Assembly (NCBI RefSeq): GCF_000425785.1
Contig: NZ_KE384452.1
Span: forward strand, 178,655 to 242,654
Length of the DNA: 64,000 nucleotides
Direction of reading: 5' to 3'
From: Pseudomonas taiwanensis DSM 21245
GTDB lineage: Bacteria > Pseudomonadota > Gammaproteobacteria > Pseudomonadales > Pseudomonadaceae
Below the pieces are notes generated by a model. It was given only the letters and a program-made list of their open reading frames with translations, searched no databases and had not been told where the DNA came from. How positions within the stretch are numbered: position 1 is the stretch's first letter; every line of letters starts with the position of its first letter. Of the stretch, positions 54,158 to 62,940 are shown in pieces. Position numbers and translations under genes: made by a program.

Positions 54158-55447
54158 ATGGCTGACAAAAAAGCGCAGTTGGTCATCGAGGGCGCTGCCC
54201 CCGTCGAGCTGCCCATTTTAACCGGCACCGTTGGTCCTGATGTAATCGACGTCCGCGGGTTGGGGGCCACTGGTCACTTCACCTTCGACCCTGGTTTCAT
54301 GGCGACTGCCTCGTGCGAGTCGAAGATCACCTACATCGATGGCGACAAGGGCGTGCTGCTGCACCGCGGCTACCCGATCGAACAGCTCGCCGAGAAATCC
54401 GACTACCTGGAAACCTGCTACCTGCTGCTCAACGGCGAATTGCCCAACGCCGAGCAGAAGGCCCAGTTCGTCAGCACCGTCAAGAACCACACCATGGTTC
54501 ACGAGCAGCTGAAGTCCTTCTTCAACGGCTTCCGTCGCGACGCTCACCCGATGGCAGTGATGTGCGGCGTGGTTGGCGCCCTGTCGGCGTTCTATCACGA
54601 CTCGCTGGACATCAATAACCCGCAACACCGCGAAATTTCCGCGGTGCGCCTGGTCGCCAAGATGCCGACCCTGGCCGCGATGGTTTACAAGTACTCCATG
54701 GGCCAGCCCATGATGTACCCACGCAACGACCTGTCGTACGCAGAAAACTTCCTGCACATGATGTTCAACACCCCGTGCGAGATCAAACCGATCAGCCCGG
54801 TGCTGGCCAAGGCAATGGACCGGATCTTCATCCTCCACGCCGACCATGAGCAGAACGCTTCCACTTCCACCGTCCGTCTGGCCGGCTCTTCCGGCGCCAA
54901 CCCGTTCGCCTGTATCGCCGCCGGCATTGCCGCGCTGTGGGGCCCGGCGCACGGCGGTGCCAACGAAGCCGTACTGACCATGCTCGATGAAATTGGCGAT
55001 GTTTCGAACATCGACAAGTACATCGCCAAGGCCAAGGACAAGAACGATCCGTTCAAGCTGATGGGCTTCGGTCACCGCGTCTACAAGAACCGCGACCCGC
55101 GCGCCACCGTGATGAAGCAGACCTGCGACGAAGTGCTGAGCGAACTCGGCATCAAGAACGACCCGCAGCTGGAACTGGCCATGCGCCTGGAAGAGATCGC
55201 CCTGACCGATCCGTACTTCATCGAGCGCTCGCTGTACCCGAACGTCGACTTCTACTCGGGTATCATCCTGAAGGCGATCGGCATTCCGACCAGCATGTTC
55301 ACCGTGATCTTCGCCCTGGCACGTACCGTTGGCTGGATCTCGCACTGGAAGGAAATGCTCTCCAGCCCGTACAAGATCGGCCGTCCGCGCCAGCTGTACA
55401 CCGGCCACGAGAAGCGCGACATCGTCGACCTGAAAGACCGCAAGTAA
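54158..55447 (+). CDS. gltA: GltA, citrate synthase
   Basis: A 429-residue type II (hexameric) citrate synthase. The active-site histidines lie in HADHEQNASTS and GFGHRVYKNRDPRA, with the aspartate in the late NVDFYSGIIL region. It condenses oxaloacetate with acetyl-CoA at the entry of the TCA cycle. AGGAGG stands 8 bp before the ATG. It is transcribed alone, divergent from sdhCDAB, and a strong terminator follows. Confidence 0.98.
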   Translation: MADKKAQLVIEGAAPVELPILTGTVGPDVIDVRGLGATGHFTFDPGFMATASCESKITYIDGDKGVLLHRGYPIEQLAEKSDYLETCYLLLNGELPNAEQKAQFVSTVKNHTMVHEQLKSFFNGFRRDAHPMAVMCGVVGALSAFYHDSLDINNPQHREISAVRLVAKMPTLAAMVYKYSMGQPMMYPRNDLSYAENFLHMMFNTPCEIKPISPVLAKAMDRIFILHADHEQNASTSTVRLAGSSGANPFACIAAGIAALWGPAHGGANEAVLTMLDEIGDVSNIDKYIAKAKDKNDPFKLMGFGHRVYKNRDPRATVMKQTCDEVLSELGIKNDPQLELAMRLEEIALTDPYFIERSLYPNVDFYSGIILKAIGIPTSMFTVIFALARTVGWISHWKEMLSSPYKIGRPRQLYTGHEKRDIVDLKDRK

Positions 55448-55464
55448 GCCCCCTGGCCGAACGC

Positions 55465-55492
55465 AAAAAGGCTGCCCTCGGGCAGCCTTTTT
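55465..55492 (+). terminator. Intrinsic terminator after gltA
   Basis: A 12-13-bp stem AAAAAGGCTGCCC / GGGCAGCCTTTTT with a minimal loop, beginning 17 bp after the gltA stop. The A-run on the left also makes it able to stop transcription of the convergent START-domain gene. Confidence 0.93.
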
Positions 55493-55536
55493 CATTGCAG
55501 ATCCTGCGACCACCTCACAGAGGCGGCACCAAAGCC

Positions 55537-56145
55537 TCAGTGCTTCTCAGCCCGCTCGCGCAAGTTCTTCAGCGTATTGAACGGCGCCTCCACCACGAAC
55601 TTGTTGGCCACCATTGCAGGCACACTACCACCCGGCTCAGTGTGCACCTGGTAGGTCACTTCTGTGCTGTCTCCCTTGGGCACCAGCTTCCAGAAGCCCT
55701 CGACCTTCGCCACCCGCACGAAGCCCTTCTCCTCGGGCACGTAGGTCGGCTCTCCCACCAGTTTGCGCACCACACTGCCATCAGCCTCCTTGGCGGTGGT
55801 CACATGCAGCACCGAATCGCGCGGCGTCACCGGCCAGGGAGTATTGAACTGGGTGTAGGTCCAGATCTCGCCACCTTCCTGCTTGAGCAGCTTCTGCAAC
55901 TTGCACTCATGCACCCAGGCACAGGCGCCTACCACATCTTCCTGCAGCGCCTGCACCTTGGCCAACGGCGCCTTGATCAGGGTCACGCCACGATAGGCCT
56001 TGTACTTGGAGCCTGCCACTTCGCTCAGGGACACCTTGATCCCCTCCTCGTCCTTGGCCACCTGCCAGTCTTCAGCCCAGGCAACCGGCGCCAACAGAAC
56101 ACTCACGCCACACAGCAGTGCAATACGCTTCAATGATCTCATCAT
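55537..56145 (-). CDS. START domain protein, exported
   Basis: A 202-residue protein with a Sec signal peptide (LKRIALLCGVSVLLAPVAWA) followed by a START-type lipid-binding fold: WQVAKDEEGIKVSLSEVAGS, TQFNTPWPVTPRDSVLHVTT and EGFWKLVPKGDSTEVTYQVH. The usual ligand is a lipid or other hydrophobic molecule, but which one is not known in bacteria. Two ATGs stand side by side at 56145 and 56142. It is convergent with gltA. The neighbouring YkgJ gene upstream has a 30-bp gap and may be cotranscribed. Confidence 0.83.
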   Translation of the reverse strand: MMRSLKRIALLCGVSVLLAPVAWAEDWQVAKDEEGIKVSLSEVAGSKYKAYRGVTLIKAPLAKVQALQEDVVGACAWVHECKLQKLLKQEGGEIWTYTQFNTPWPVTPRDSVLHVTTAKEADGSVVRKLVGEPTYVPEEKGFVRVAKVEGFWKLVPKGDSTEVTYQVHTEPGGSVPAMVANKFVVEAPFNTLKNLRERAEKH

Positions 56146-56175
56146 GCTTATCCTTGTTGTCGAAGATCCCGCTTG

Positions 56176-56430
56176 TCACGCCGCCGTCATCTGCTCCAGC
56201 CAGCCCAGAATCCTGATCGCTTCGTCACGACTCTGCCCACATACCTCGGGTTCTGCCCGGAAGCCACCGCAAACTGCCGGACGCTCGGGCTTGCCGAACA
56301 GGTCGCAGAGATTTTCCGTGGTCAGGTGCAGGCAGCGCTCGCCTGCCGGCTTGCCTTCAGGCATGCGCGGCATCGGCGAACTGATGGATGGCGCGATGCA
56401 GCAGGCACCGCAACCCTCACGGCAATTCAT
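56176..56430 (-). CDS. YkgJ-type cysteine-cluster protein
   Basis: An 84-residue protein with the conserved cysteine pattern of the YkgJ/UPF0153 family: MNCREGCGACCIAPSIS at the start, RCLHLTTENLCDLFG in the middle and CGGFRAEPEVCG near the end. The cysteines are thought to bind iron-sulfur or zinc. The cellular role is unknown. It lies 30 bp upstream of the START gene on the same strand. Confidence 0.85.
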   Translation of the reverse strand: MNCREGCGACCIAPSISSPMPRMPEGKPAGERCLHLTTENLCDLFGKPERPAVCGGFRAEPEVCGQSRDEAIRILGWLEQMTAA

Positions 56431-56562
56431 GGCTATTCACCGACATCAGGACTCCCTGGAACAAAACGGGACGAACGTCCCTGGATAGTAACCGCTCAAA
56501 CAGACGTTTGAAATTGCTGGCCGGATGAAATCTGCGATGACCCGGCAGTCAGTTACACGAAG

Positions 56563-57042
56563 CTACTGACGAAACTCGAAGTCGATCGCCGCCCCTTCTA
56601 CATCGCGGCGGCTGTCGTTGCGCAACTGAAGCTGCATTTCGTTGTTGATCAGCCGACCATTGAGCTGGAAAGGGCTGTCATCGTCCTGGGGCTTCTCGCT
56701 GAACATTGCTGGCAGCAAAGGTTTGCGCCTGACCGGCGCCTTGCCGACATCCGGCTCGAGGTTCTTGACCATGTCGGCAGGCAAACTCAAGTCCAGCTTG
56801 GTCTCCGGCAGCGGCTGGCGAACCGCTTTGCTGATCGGTTTGTGAGCCGATCTGGCCTTGGACTTGGCCTGCGCTTCGCGCTTGACGGCAGGCTTGGCCG
56901 ACTTGTTCGCCACCGGCTTGTGACTGACCTTGCCCTTCACCGCCGGCGCCTGACTTGCCGGCTGTGCAGCCTCGACCCCACCGACAGGCAGAAAAAGCGG
57001 CAGAACGCACAACGACAGGGCAAAGCAGCGCAACAGTTTCAT
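56563..57042 (-). CDS. Basic Lys/Ala/Pro-rich exported protein, function unknown
   Basis: A 159-residue protein with a Sec signal peptide (LLRCFALSLCVLPLFLPVGG, cleavage near VEA-AQ), a long basic low-complexity stretch rich in Lys, Ala, Ser and Pro (about residues 27-75, for example KPAVKREAQAKSKARS), and a small C-terminal part (FQLNGRLINNEMQLQLRNDS) that may form beta-strands. Similar proteins are sometimes labelled translation initiation factor 2 because of the low-complexity basic segment; that label is not supported here, since there is no GTPase domain. It stands alone between the YkgJ and MocR genes. Confidence 0.7.
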   Translation of the reverse strand: MKLLRCFALSLCVLPLFLPVGGVEAAQPASQAPAVKGKVSHKPVANKSAKPAVKREAQAKSKARSAHKPISKAVRQPLPETKLDLSLPADMVKNLEPDVGKAPVRRKPLLPAMFSEKPQDDDSPFQLNGRLINNEMQLQLRNDSRRDVEGAAIDFEFRQ

Positions 57043-57103
57043 GGATTCGACAGGCAGGCCGGAAAGGTGCGTATGCTCTCTGTTCCGCGGGCGCCTGACA
57101 AGC

Positions 57104-58546
57104 CTACAAAAGCGCGCTCGTCGTCTCCCTGCACAATTGCTGGGCCAACAACCCGAGCGTGATCACCGCCCGCTCGGCCTCCTTGTTCCAAGGAATGCCG
57201 CAATTGAGCCGGATACAGTGGTTGAACTGCTCGGTATTACTGAAGATAAGGCCTGGCGCGATACTGATGCCCTGCTCCAGCGCTCGCACATGCAACTCCT
57301 GGGTATTGACCCGCCCCGGCAAGCTCACCCACAGAATGAAGCCGCCTGTCGGACGGGTCATCTGGGTGCCTTCGGGGAAGTGCTGCTGCACCGCCAGTTG
57401 GTAGGCACTGAGGTTCTTGCGATACTCCTGGCGGATATAGCGCAGGTGCCTGTCGTACCCGCCGTTTTCGAGGTAGGCCGCCACACCCATCTGGGTCACG
57501 CTGCAGGCCGAGTGCGTGGTGAAGGTTTGCAGGCGCTGGATCTCGTCCTGATAACGCCCCGCCACCATCCAGCCAACCCGCACACCCGGCGACAGCGTCT
57601 TGGAGAAACTCGAACAGTAGATGACCCGATCAAGCCTATCGAATGCCTTGAGCGCCTTGGTTCGCCCCTGCTCGAACATGAGTTCGCCATAGATGTCATC
57701 TTCGACGATCTGGATGTCGAAATCGGATGCCAGGCGCAGGAGCTGTTTCTGCCGCTCCTCGGGCACCGTTCCGCCCAGGGGATTGCTCAAGCGTGCGGTC
57801 AGCACCAAGGCCTTGATCGACCATTGGTTGGCCGCCAGTTGCAGCGCCTCGAGGCTGATGCCAGTCGAGGGGTCGCTGGGAATTTCGATGACCTTCAACC
57901 CCAGCAGGTCCGCCAGCTGCAACAGACCATAGTAGGTCGGCGACTCGGCCGCGATCAGGTCGCCAGGCCGCGTCAGTACCCGCAGCGACATCTGCAGCGC
58001 ATCCACGCAACCATGGGTGACGATGATCTCGCGCGGGTCGACCAGCACACCGGCATCACGCATGCGAATGGCGATCTGCCGACGCAGCGGCTCGAACCCT
58101 GGGCTGAACATGTAGCTGAACGCCCGGGGACTGTGGAAGCGGGTGACCTTGGCGATCTGCTGATGCAGGGCCCGAACCGGCAGGTAGTCGACATGGGGCA
58201 CCGCTGCCCCGAAGGGGAACACGCCATCACGACGCGCCTCGGTCAGCACCTGCTGGATGATACTGGCACGGGTAACCAGCCCCGGACGCTCGACCCGTGC
58301 AATGTCTGGGGTCTGCGCCGTCAGTGCGGGGGTCTGGTGGACATAGTAGCCCGACTGCGGCCGGGCACGAATCAGGCCCTGGTCTTCGAGATTGGCATAA
58401 GCCTGCAGCACCGTGGCGTGACTGACGTTGAGCTGAGCGCTCATCTTGCGCACGGACGGCACGCGCTCACCCGGTTGATAGACACCGCGACGGATGTCAT
58501 CGGCCAGTTGCTGGGCGATACGCTGATACAGCAGCAGGTTGGTCAT
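57104..58546 (-). CDS. MocR-type regulator: GntR helix-turn-helix fused to aminotransferase domain
   Basis: A 480-residue protein. The N-terminal winged helix (about 1-70) contains RIAQQLADDIRRGVYQPGER and AQLNVSHATVLQAYANLEDQ. The rest is a fold-type I aminotransferase with the PLP lysine in SSFSKTLSPGVRVGW. MocR proteins use PLP-dependent chemistry to sense amino acids, GABA or vitamin B6 compounds and usually control a neighbour. Here the adjacent genes are not obviously metabolic, so the target is unclear. A perfect 10-bp inverted repeat lies upstream at 58587-58646. Confidence 0.9.
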   Translation of the reverse strand: MTNLLLYQRIAQQLADDIRRGVYQPGERVPSVRKMSAQLNVSHATVLQAYANLEDQGLIRARPQSGYYVHQTPALTAQTPDIARVERPGLVTRASIIQQVLTEARRDGVFPFGAAVPHVDYLPVRALHQQIAKVTRFHSPRAFSYMFSPGFEPLRRQIAIRMRDAGVLVDPREIIVTHGCVDALQMSLRVLTRPGDLIAAESPTYYGLLQLADLLGLKVIEIPSDPSTGISLEALQLAANQWSIKALVLTARLSNPLGGTVPEERQKQLLRLASDFDIQIVEDDIYGELMFEQGRTKALKAFDRLDRVIYCSSFSKTLSPGVRVGWMVAGRYQDEIQRLQTFTTHSACSVTQMGVAAYLENGGYDRHLRYIRQEYRKNLSAYQLAVQQHFPEGTQMTRPTGGFILWVSLPGRVNTQELHVRALEQGISIAPGLIFSNTEQFNHCIRLNCGIPWNKEAERAVITLGLLAQQLCRETTSALL

Positions 58547-58586
58547 GGCGATATCTCGACGCTCGGACGGGCTCGTTGTTCTTATG

Positions 58587-58646
58587 CTGCAATCTGGCAG
58601 CAGAGCATACCGTAACAGTTGCCAAGTGTACTGGGACAGATTGCAG
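58587..58646. promoter_or_regulatory. Inverted repeat flanking the MocR-gene promoter
   Basis: Perfect 10-bp arms CTGCAATCTG (58587-58596) and CAGATTGCAG (58637-58646) are separated by 40 bp, about 40-100 bp upstream of the MocR start. The spacing of 50 bp between arms equals roughly five helical turns. It could be an autoregulatory site for a DNA-looping dimer of the MocR protein. Confidence 0.5.
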
Positions 58647-58739
58647 AATAGCCAACATTACTGCGGCGTGACAGTGCCCCTGATCGCCGGCAAGCCGCCC
58701 CCACATGAGGGTCGACGTGCCAGCGATCAGATCAAAGGG

Positions 58740-59552
58740 TCAACGGGCGGGTGCCAACTTGCCTTTGTCATCGGAGAACACGATCTCGACGCGGCGGTTC
58801 TGCGCCCTACCCCGCTCCGACGCGTTAGCCTCGATCGGATACTGGTCGCCGTAGCCCAGCACTTCGAGGCGCTTCTCGTCGATGCCCAGATCGACCAGCA
58901 TGTCGGCCACCGCCTGGGCACGATCGCGTGACAGCTTGAGATTGTCTTCAGGCGCTCCGGTGCTGTCGGTGTAACCTTCGATGCGCACCACGCGCCGCGG
59001 GTTCAGCTGCAGGAACTGGACCAGCTTGAGCACCGTGCGGCTGGCGGAGTTCTTCAGGTCGGCACGGCCGGTATCGAACAGCACGTCACCCAACGTCATC
59101 ACCAGGCCACGGTCGGCCTGCTCGGACGCCATTGCGGCAATCTGCGCCTCGACCCACTTGCCCTGCTGCTGAACGCTGGCGAGTTTGGCTTCACGCAGGG
59201 CCAACTGAAGGCGCTGACGCTCCAGGTCGAGCTTGGCGATGCGCTCCTGGTTCAGTGCAAGCTTGGTGTGCTCGCGGGCGATTTCGCTATAGCGCTGGCT
59301 CAGGTAAGCGTAGTGACGCACATCGGCACCGGTGCCGATGTAGCTGGACAGCCGTTCGGCGCGGGCCAACGATTCACCGGCTCGGATCACGTCACGCGGT
59401 GCACTGCGCAGCACGTCGGAGTCATCCTTGACCTTCTGGAATGCCGAACTGGCTTCATCCAGCGCAACCTCGCTGCGATGGCTGGCACAACCTTGCAAGC
59501 CAGCAGACAACGCCAGCACCATCAGGACGGACACGGGCTTGAGGCGCATCAT
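58740..59552 (-). CDS. DUF4398-OmpA family lipoprotein
   Basis: A 270-residue outer-membrane lipoprotein. The signal peptide ends in a lipobox (LQGCA, Cys22). The DUF4398-like helical domain spans about 30-150, and a C-terminal OmpA/MotB peptidoglycan-binding domain (about 150-265) contains LFDTGRADL, IEGYTDSTG and NRRVEIVF. It likely tethers the outer membrane to peptidoglycan. Its start overlaps the stop of the DUF4398 lipoprotein by 4 bp, so the two are translated together. Confidence 0.88.
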   Translation of the reverse strand: MMRLKPVSVLMVLALSAGLQGCASHRSEVALDEASSAFQKVKDDSDVLRSAPRDVIRAGESLARAERLSSYIGTGADVRHYAYLSQRYSEIAREHTKLALNQERIAKLDLERQRLQLALREAKLASVQQQGKWVEAQIAAMASEQADRGLVMTLGDVLFDTGRADLKNSASRTVLKLVQFLQLNPRRVVRIEGYTDSTGAPEDNLKLSRDRAQAVADMLVDLGIDEKRLEVLGYGDQYPIEANASERGRAQNRRVEIVFSDDKGKLAPAR

Positions 59553-59902
59553 GGCTGCACCTCCAACTGCTTGCGCAGGCGCTTGACGCGCGACTGCAAG
59601 CGTTCGAGTTGCTCATCGCTTTTCTGGTTCAGCACCCGCGCCTCGGCCAAACGCGCATCCAGCTCGGATTGTTCGGCGCGCATGCGTGCATCGCGATAAT
59701 CCTCGGTCAGCATGTTGGTCTTGGCGCGAGCCAACTTGTCTTCGGCCATCTTGAACTCTGGCACCTGCTCGGTAGCGCCAACGGCCTTGGCCTGCTCCAG
59801 CGCTTGCTCGGACAGACGCATCTGCTCATTGGGCGCCGGATCGTTGGCGCAGCCGGCCAAGCCAAGCATGGCCAGGGCAAGGATCAGTGGTTGGGTTCTC
59901 AC
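59549..59902 (-). CDS. DUF4398 domain lipoprotein
   Basis: A 117-residue lipoprotein with lipobox LAGCA (Cys18) and a strongly helical charged domain (SEQALEQAKAVGATEQVPEF; EDKLARAKTNMLTEDYRDAR; LLEARV-type repeats near the end) matching DUF4398. It likely forms a periplasmic coiled-coil. It overlaps the OmpA-type gene by 4 bp and follows the solute-binding gene with a 9-bp gap, making a three-gene envelope unit. Function unknown. Confidence 0.85.
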   Translation of the reverse strand: MRTQPLILALAMLGLAGCANDPAPNEQMRLSEQALEQAKAVGATEQVPEFKMAEDKLARAKTNMLTEDYRDARMRAEQSELDARLAEARVLNQKSDEQLERLQSRVKRLRKQLEVQP

Positions 59903-59911
59903 GCAATCTTC

Positions 59912-60733
59912 CTACTGTTTGGGGGCATCCAGCGGCGCCTGCATCTGTACCTTCCAGCGCTCGACATTACGCTGTAGCACGGCCTCGGACGCACCGGAGA
60001 TCGGCAATTCTGTCAGTTTTTTCGCTAATTGCCCACGCAGCCACGCGTCATTGCAGGCCGAGTTGTGAGACACGGCCAGATACAGCCCCGGGCGGTCCAC
60101 CGGCAGCCCGCGTGCGATCAGGTCATTGCTCATGCCCAGGCTCTGGGCCATGGCCATTCCCGCGTAGCGACCCGCCAGCACATAGTCCACCTGCCCCAGC
60201 ACCAACTTCTGGAATGCCTGGGTCAGGTTCTGCGCGGGCAGCAGCTTCAGTTGCGCCTTGGCGAAGGCTTCGAAGGCCGGCGTAAGCCGCGCCCGCTCCG
60301 ACAGACCACCCTGGTACTGGGCAAGGTCGGCCGGGCCGTCAAACACCAGGCTGGCATCATGGCGGGTCCAGACCAGGTACTCATTGAGCTGCAAAGGGGG
60401 GTGGATGTAGTCGAGCGCTGTCAGCTGGCCGACCTGCATCGGCGTGTCGAGCAACAGGTCCATCCGGCCACTGCGCACCTCCTCCAGAGCCTGGTCGCGC
60501 TTGCCGGCATACAGCACCTCGAGTTTCACGCCGAGTTCGCTGGCCACCTGGCGCAACAGGTCGACGTTGGCACCGATCAGGTGTTCAGGGTCCTTTGGGT
60601 CCTGCCAGGAATACGGCGGCGCATCAGGGCTGCCGGTCGCCACCAGGCGCTCGCACTTGCCTGCCGCCATCGCCATCGGCGACAGCATCGCAACCATGCA
60701 TGCCAGTATCGCGCGCGCTCCGCGAAGCCTCAT
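59912..60733 (-). CDS. Periplasmic solute-binding protein (amino-acid ABC/SBP_bac_3 family)
   Basis: A 273-residue periplasmic protein. A signal peptide (ILACMVAMLSPMAMA) is followed by the type II binding fold: ATGSPDAPPYSWQDPK, LIGANVDLLRQVASELGVKL, and RSGRMDLLLDTPMQVGQ. It has no lipobox and no ABC permease or ATPase partner. ATG 60733 is chosen because AAGGAGAGAGG precedes; the frame upstream (to 60850) is not homologous. It is the first gene of the unit with the DUF4398 and DUF4398-OmpA lipoproteins, which suggests envelope sensing rather than uptake. Confidence 0.82.
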   Translation of the reverse strand: MRLRGARAILACMVAMLSPMAMAAGKCERLVATGSPDAPPYSWQDPKDPEHLIGANVDLLRQVASELGVKLEVLYAGKRDQALEEVRSGRMDLLLDTPMQVGQLTALDYIHPPLQLNEYLVWTRHDASLVFDGPADLAQYQGGLSERARLTPAFEAFAKAQLKLLPAQNLTQAFQKLVLGQVDYVLAGRYAGMAMAQSLGMSNDLIARGLPVDRPGLYLAVSHNSACNDAWLRGQLAKKLTELPISGASEAVLQRNVERWKVQMQAPLDAPKQ

Positions 60734-60833
60734 CCTCTCTCCTTGCCTTGTTCTTGAGGGCCCACTTGCCCGCACCACCGGCACGCGCCTCCTGCAGGCG
60801 CCGGCCGGCGATAAGCCCGCAACGGGCATGAAA

Positions 60834-60864
60834 AAGCCCGACCCCCTCAACGAGGGCCGGGCTT
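60834..60864 (-). terminator. Intrinsic terminator after etfA
   Basis: Outer arms AAGCCCG (60834-60840) and CGGGCTT (60858-60864), inner arms CCCTC and GAGGG around an AAC loop, with T-run TTTTT on the minus strand. It begins 22 bp past the etfA stop. Confidence 0.88.
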
Positions 60865-60886
60865 CTTTATAAGTGAAGCAGCCGGA

Positions 60887-61816
60887 TCAGACCAGCTTTT
60901 CCAGCTCTGGTACCGCTTCGAACAGGTCAGCGACCAGGCCGTAGTCGGCCACCTGGAAGATCGGCGCTTCTTCGTCCTTGTTGATCGCAACGATCACCTT
61001 GGAGTCTTTCATACCGGCCAGGTGCTGGATGGCACCGGAGATACCGACGGCGATGTACAGCTGCGGCGCGACGATCTTGCCGGTCTGGCCGACCTGCATA
61101 TCGTTCGGCACGAAGCCTGCGTCGACCGCGGCGCGCGAAGCACCGACAGCGGCGCCAAGCTTGTCGGCCAGGGCGTACAGGTGCTTGAAGTTGTCACCGT
61201 TGCCCATGCCACGGCCGCCGGATACGACGATCTTGGCAGCGGTCAGCTCTGGACGATCGGACTTGGCCAGCTCTTCGCCGACGAAGGCCGAGATACCGGC
61301 ATTGTGAGCAGCCCCCACCGCCTCAACGGCAGCCGAGCCGCCTTCGGCGGCGACGGCGTCGAAGCCGGTGGTACGCACGGTGATGACTTTTACAGCAGCG
61401 CTCGATTGCACGGTGGCAATGGCGTTACCGGCGTAGATCGGACGCTTGAAGGTGTCGGCGGACTCGACCGAGATGATCTCGGAGATCTGGTCGACGTCCA
61501 GCAGCGCGGCAACGCGCGGCAGGATGTTCTTGCCGTTGGTGGTGGCAGGGGCCAGCACATGGCTATAGCCTTTGGCCAGCTCGACGATCAGCGGCGCGAC
61601 GTTCTCCGGCAGGACGTGGGCGTAGGCTGCGTTGTCAGCAACCAGCACCTTGGCCACGCCAGCGATCTTGGCGGCGGACTCGGCAACGCCACCGACATTC
61701 TGGCCAGCGACCAGTACGTGGATATCGCCACCGATCTTGGCGGCTGCGGCGACAGTGTTCAGGGTGGCCGGGGCTACGGCACCGTTTTCGTATTCAGCGA
61801 CAACCAGGATAGTCAT
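60887..61816 (-). CDS. etfA: EtfA, electron transfer flavoprotein alpha subunit
   Basis: A 309-residue subunit. The C-terminal FAD-binding domain shows VVSGGRGMGNGDNFKHLYAL, GASRAAVDAGFVPNDMQVGQ and YIAVGISGAIQHLAGMKDSK. With EtfB it accepts electrons from acyl-CoA dehydrogenases and passes them to ETF-ubiquinone oxidoreductase. It directly abuts etfB (no gap) and is followed by a terminator. Confidence 0.97.
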   Translation of the reverse strand: MTILVVAEYENGAVAPATLNTVAAAAKIGGDIHVLVAGQNVGGVAESAAKIAGVAKVLVADNAAYAHVLPENVAPLIVELAKGYSHVLAPATTNGKNILPRVAALLDVDQISEIISVESADTFKRPIYAGNAIATVQSSAAVKVITVRTTGFDAVAAEGGSAAVEAVGAAHNAGISAFVGEELAKSDRPELTAAKIVVSGGRGMGNGDNFKHLYALADKLGAAVGASRAAVDAGFVPNDMQVGQTGKIVAPQLYIAVGISGAIQHLAGMKDSKVIVAINKDEEAPIFQVADYGLVADLFEAVPELEKLV

Positions 61817-62566
61817 TTAGATTACCTTCGCTTCGTTCTTCAGCTTCTCGACCAGTTCGGCCACCGATTTGACCTTGATACCCGCGCTGCGGGCAGCAGG
61901 CGCTTCGACCTTCAGGGTCTTGTTGGTGGAGGCGATGGAGACGCCCAGCGCGTCTGGAGTAACGGTCTCCAGCGGCTTCTTCTTAGCCTTCATGATGTTC
62001 GGCAGCGACGCGTAACGTGGCTCGTTCAGGCGCAGGTCGGTGGTGACGATCGCCGGCAGGTTCAACGCGACGGTCTGCAGGCCGCCGTCGATTTCGCGGG
62101 TGACGTTCAGCTTGTCGCAAGCCACTTCCACCTTGGAGGCGAAGGTGCCCTGCGCGAAACCGGTCAGCGCGGCCAGCATCTGGCCGGTCTGATTGTTGTC
62201 ACTGTCGATGGCCTGTTTGCCGAGAATGACCAGCTGTGGCTGCTCTTTGTCGACAACGGCTTTCAGTGCCTTGGCCACGGCCAAGGAGTTCAGTTCGTCA
62301 GCTGCTTCGACCAGAATGGCACGGTCGGCACCCAGGGCCAGGGCGGTACGCAGTTGCTCCTGAGCAGTGCTCGGGCCGACGGAGACGACGACGATCTCGC
62401 TCGCAACGCCCTTTTCTTTCAGGCGCACGGCTTCTTCCACGGCGATTTCGCAGAAGGGGTTCATGGACATCTTGACGTTTGCAAGGTCGACGCCGGAGTT
62501 GTCCGCTTTGACGCGAACCTTGACGTTGTAGTCGACCACTCGTTTGACAGCTACAAGAACCTTCAT
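61817..62566 (-). CDS. etfB: EtfB, electron transfer flavoprotein beta subunit
   Basis: A 249-residue subunit. Typical stretches are KVLVAVKRVVDYNVKVRVKA, MSMNPFCEIAVEEAVRLKEK and KQAIDSDNNQTGQMLAALTG. It forms a heterodimer with EtfA and binds AMP and part of the FAD site. It is first in etfBA on the minus strand and divergent from ETF-QO with a 557-bp gap. Confidence 0.97.
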   Translation of the reverse strand: MKVLVAVKRVVDYNVKVRVKADNSGVDLANVKMSMNPFCEIAVEEAVRLKEKGVASEIVVVSVGPSTAQEQLRTALALGADRAILVEAADELNSLAVAKALKAVVDKEQPQLVILGKQAIDSDNNQTGQMLAALTGFAQGTFASKVEVACDKLNVTREIDGGLQTVALNLPAIVTTDLRLNEPRYASLPNIMKAKKKPLETVTPDALGVSIASTNKTLKVEAPAARSAGIKVKSVAELVEKLKNEAKVI

Positions 62567-62940
62567 GGATTCCTCGTTACTCTCCGGTGAATAGAATGTC
62601 GCCTGGGGCTTGCCCGGCGATTGCGCGTGGGTACAAGGGCACCTCTAAAAACGTTCCGGCTCGAGCGAACTTCACAGTGACCAATCAGTCCTGTTCAGAC
62701 TGTTTCGGCAAAACCCGCGGGTCATTTTCTGTCGTGGCGTGTAGACTCCACTACAAAACGGGTTTCGGCCCGAAAACCTTGCTCTACGCCTGGCCTTTAG
62801 GGGTGCACCTGCGCCCGACGGTCAGCCTACGGCGAGCGTAAAACCGCTCGTATCTTGACCGTAACACCCAATCCGGTCAATACGGCAAATCGGCCACCCT
62901 CAAGCCGCGTTCCTGTGATTTTACTGGCCTGCGGCAAATT
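62567..62940. other. etfB-proximal part of the etfB/ETF-QO intergenic region
   Basis: About 370 bp without a gene. It should contain the etfB promoter and leader on the minus strand, but I cannot point to boxes with confidence. The clear signals lie further on (62941-62985). Confidence 0.35.

Noticed and set aside
56563..57042. Translation initiation factor IF-2
   Set aside because: Only the low-complexity basic stretch is reminiscent; there is a signal peptide, a length of 159 residues and no GTP-binding motif.
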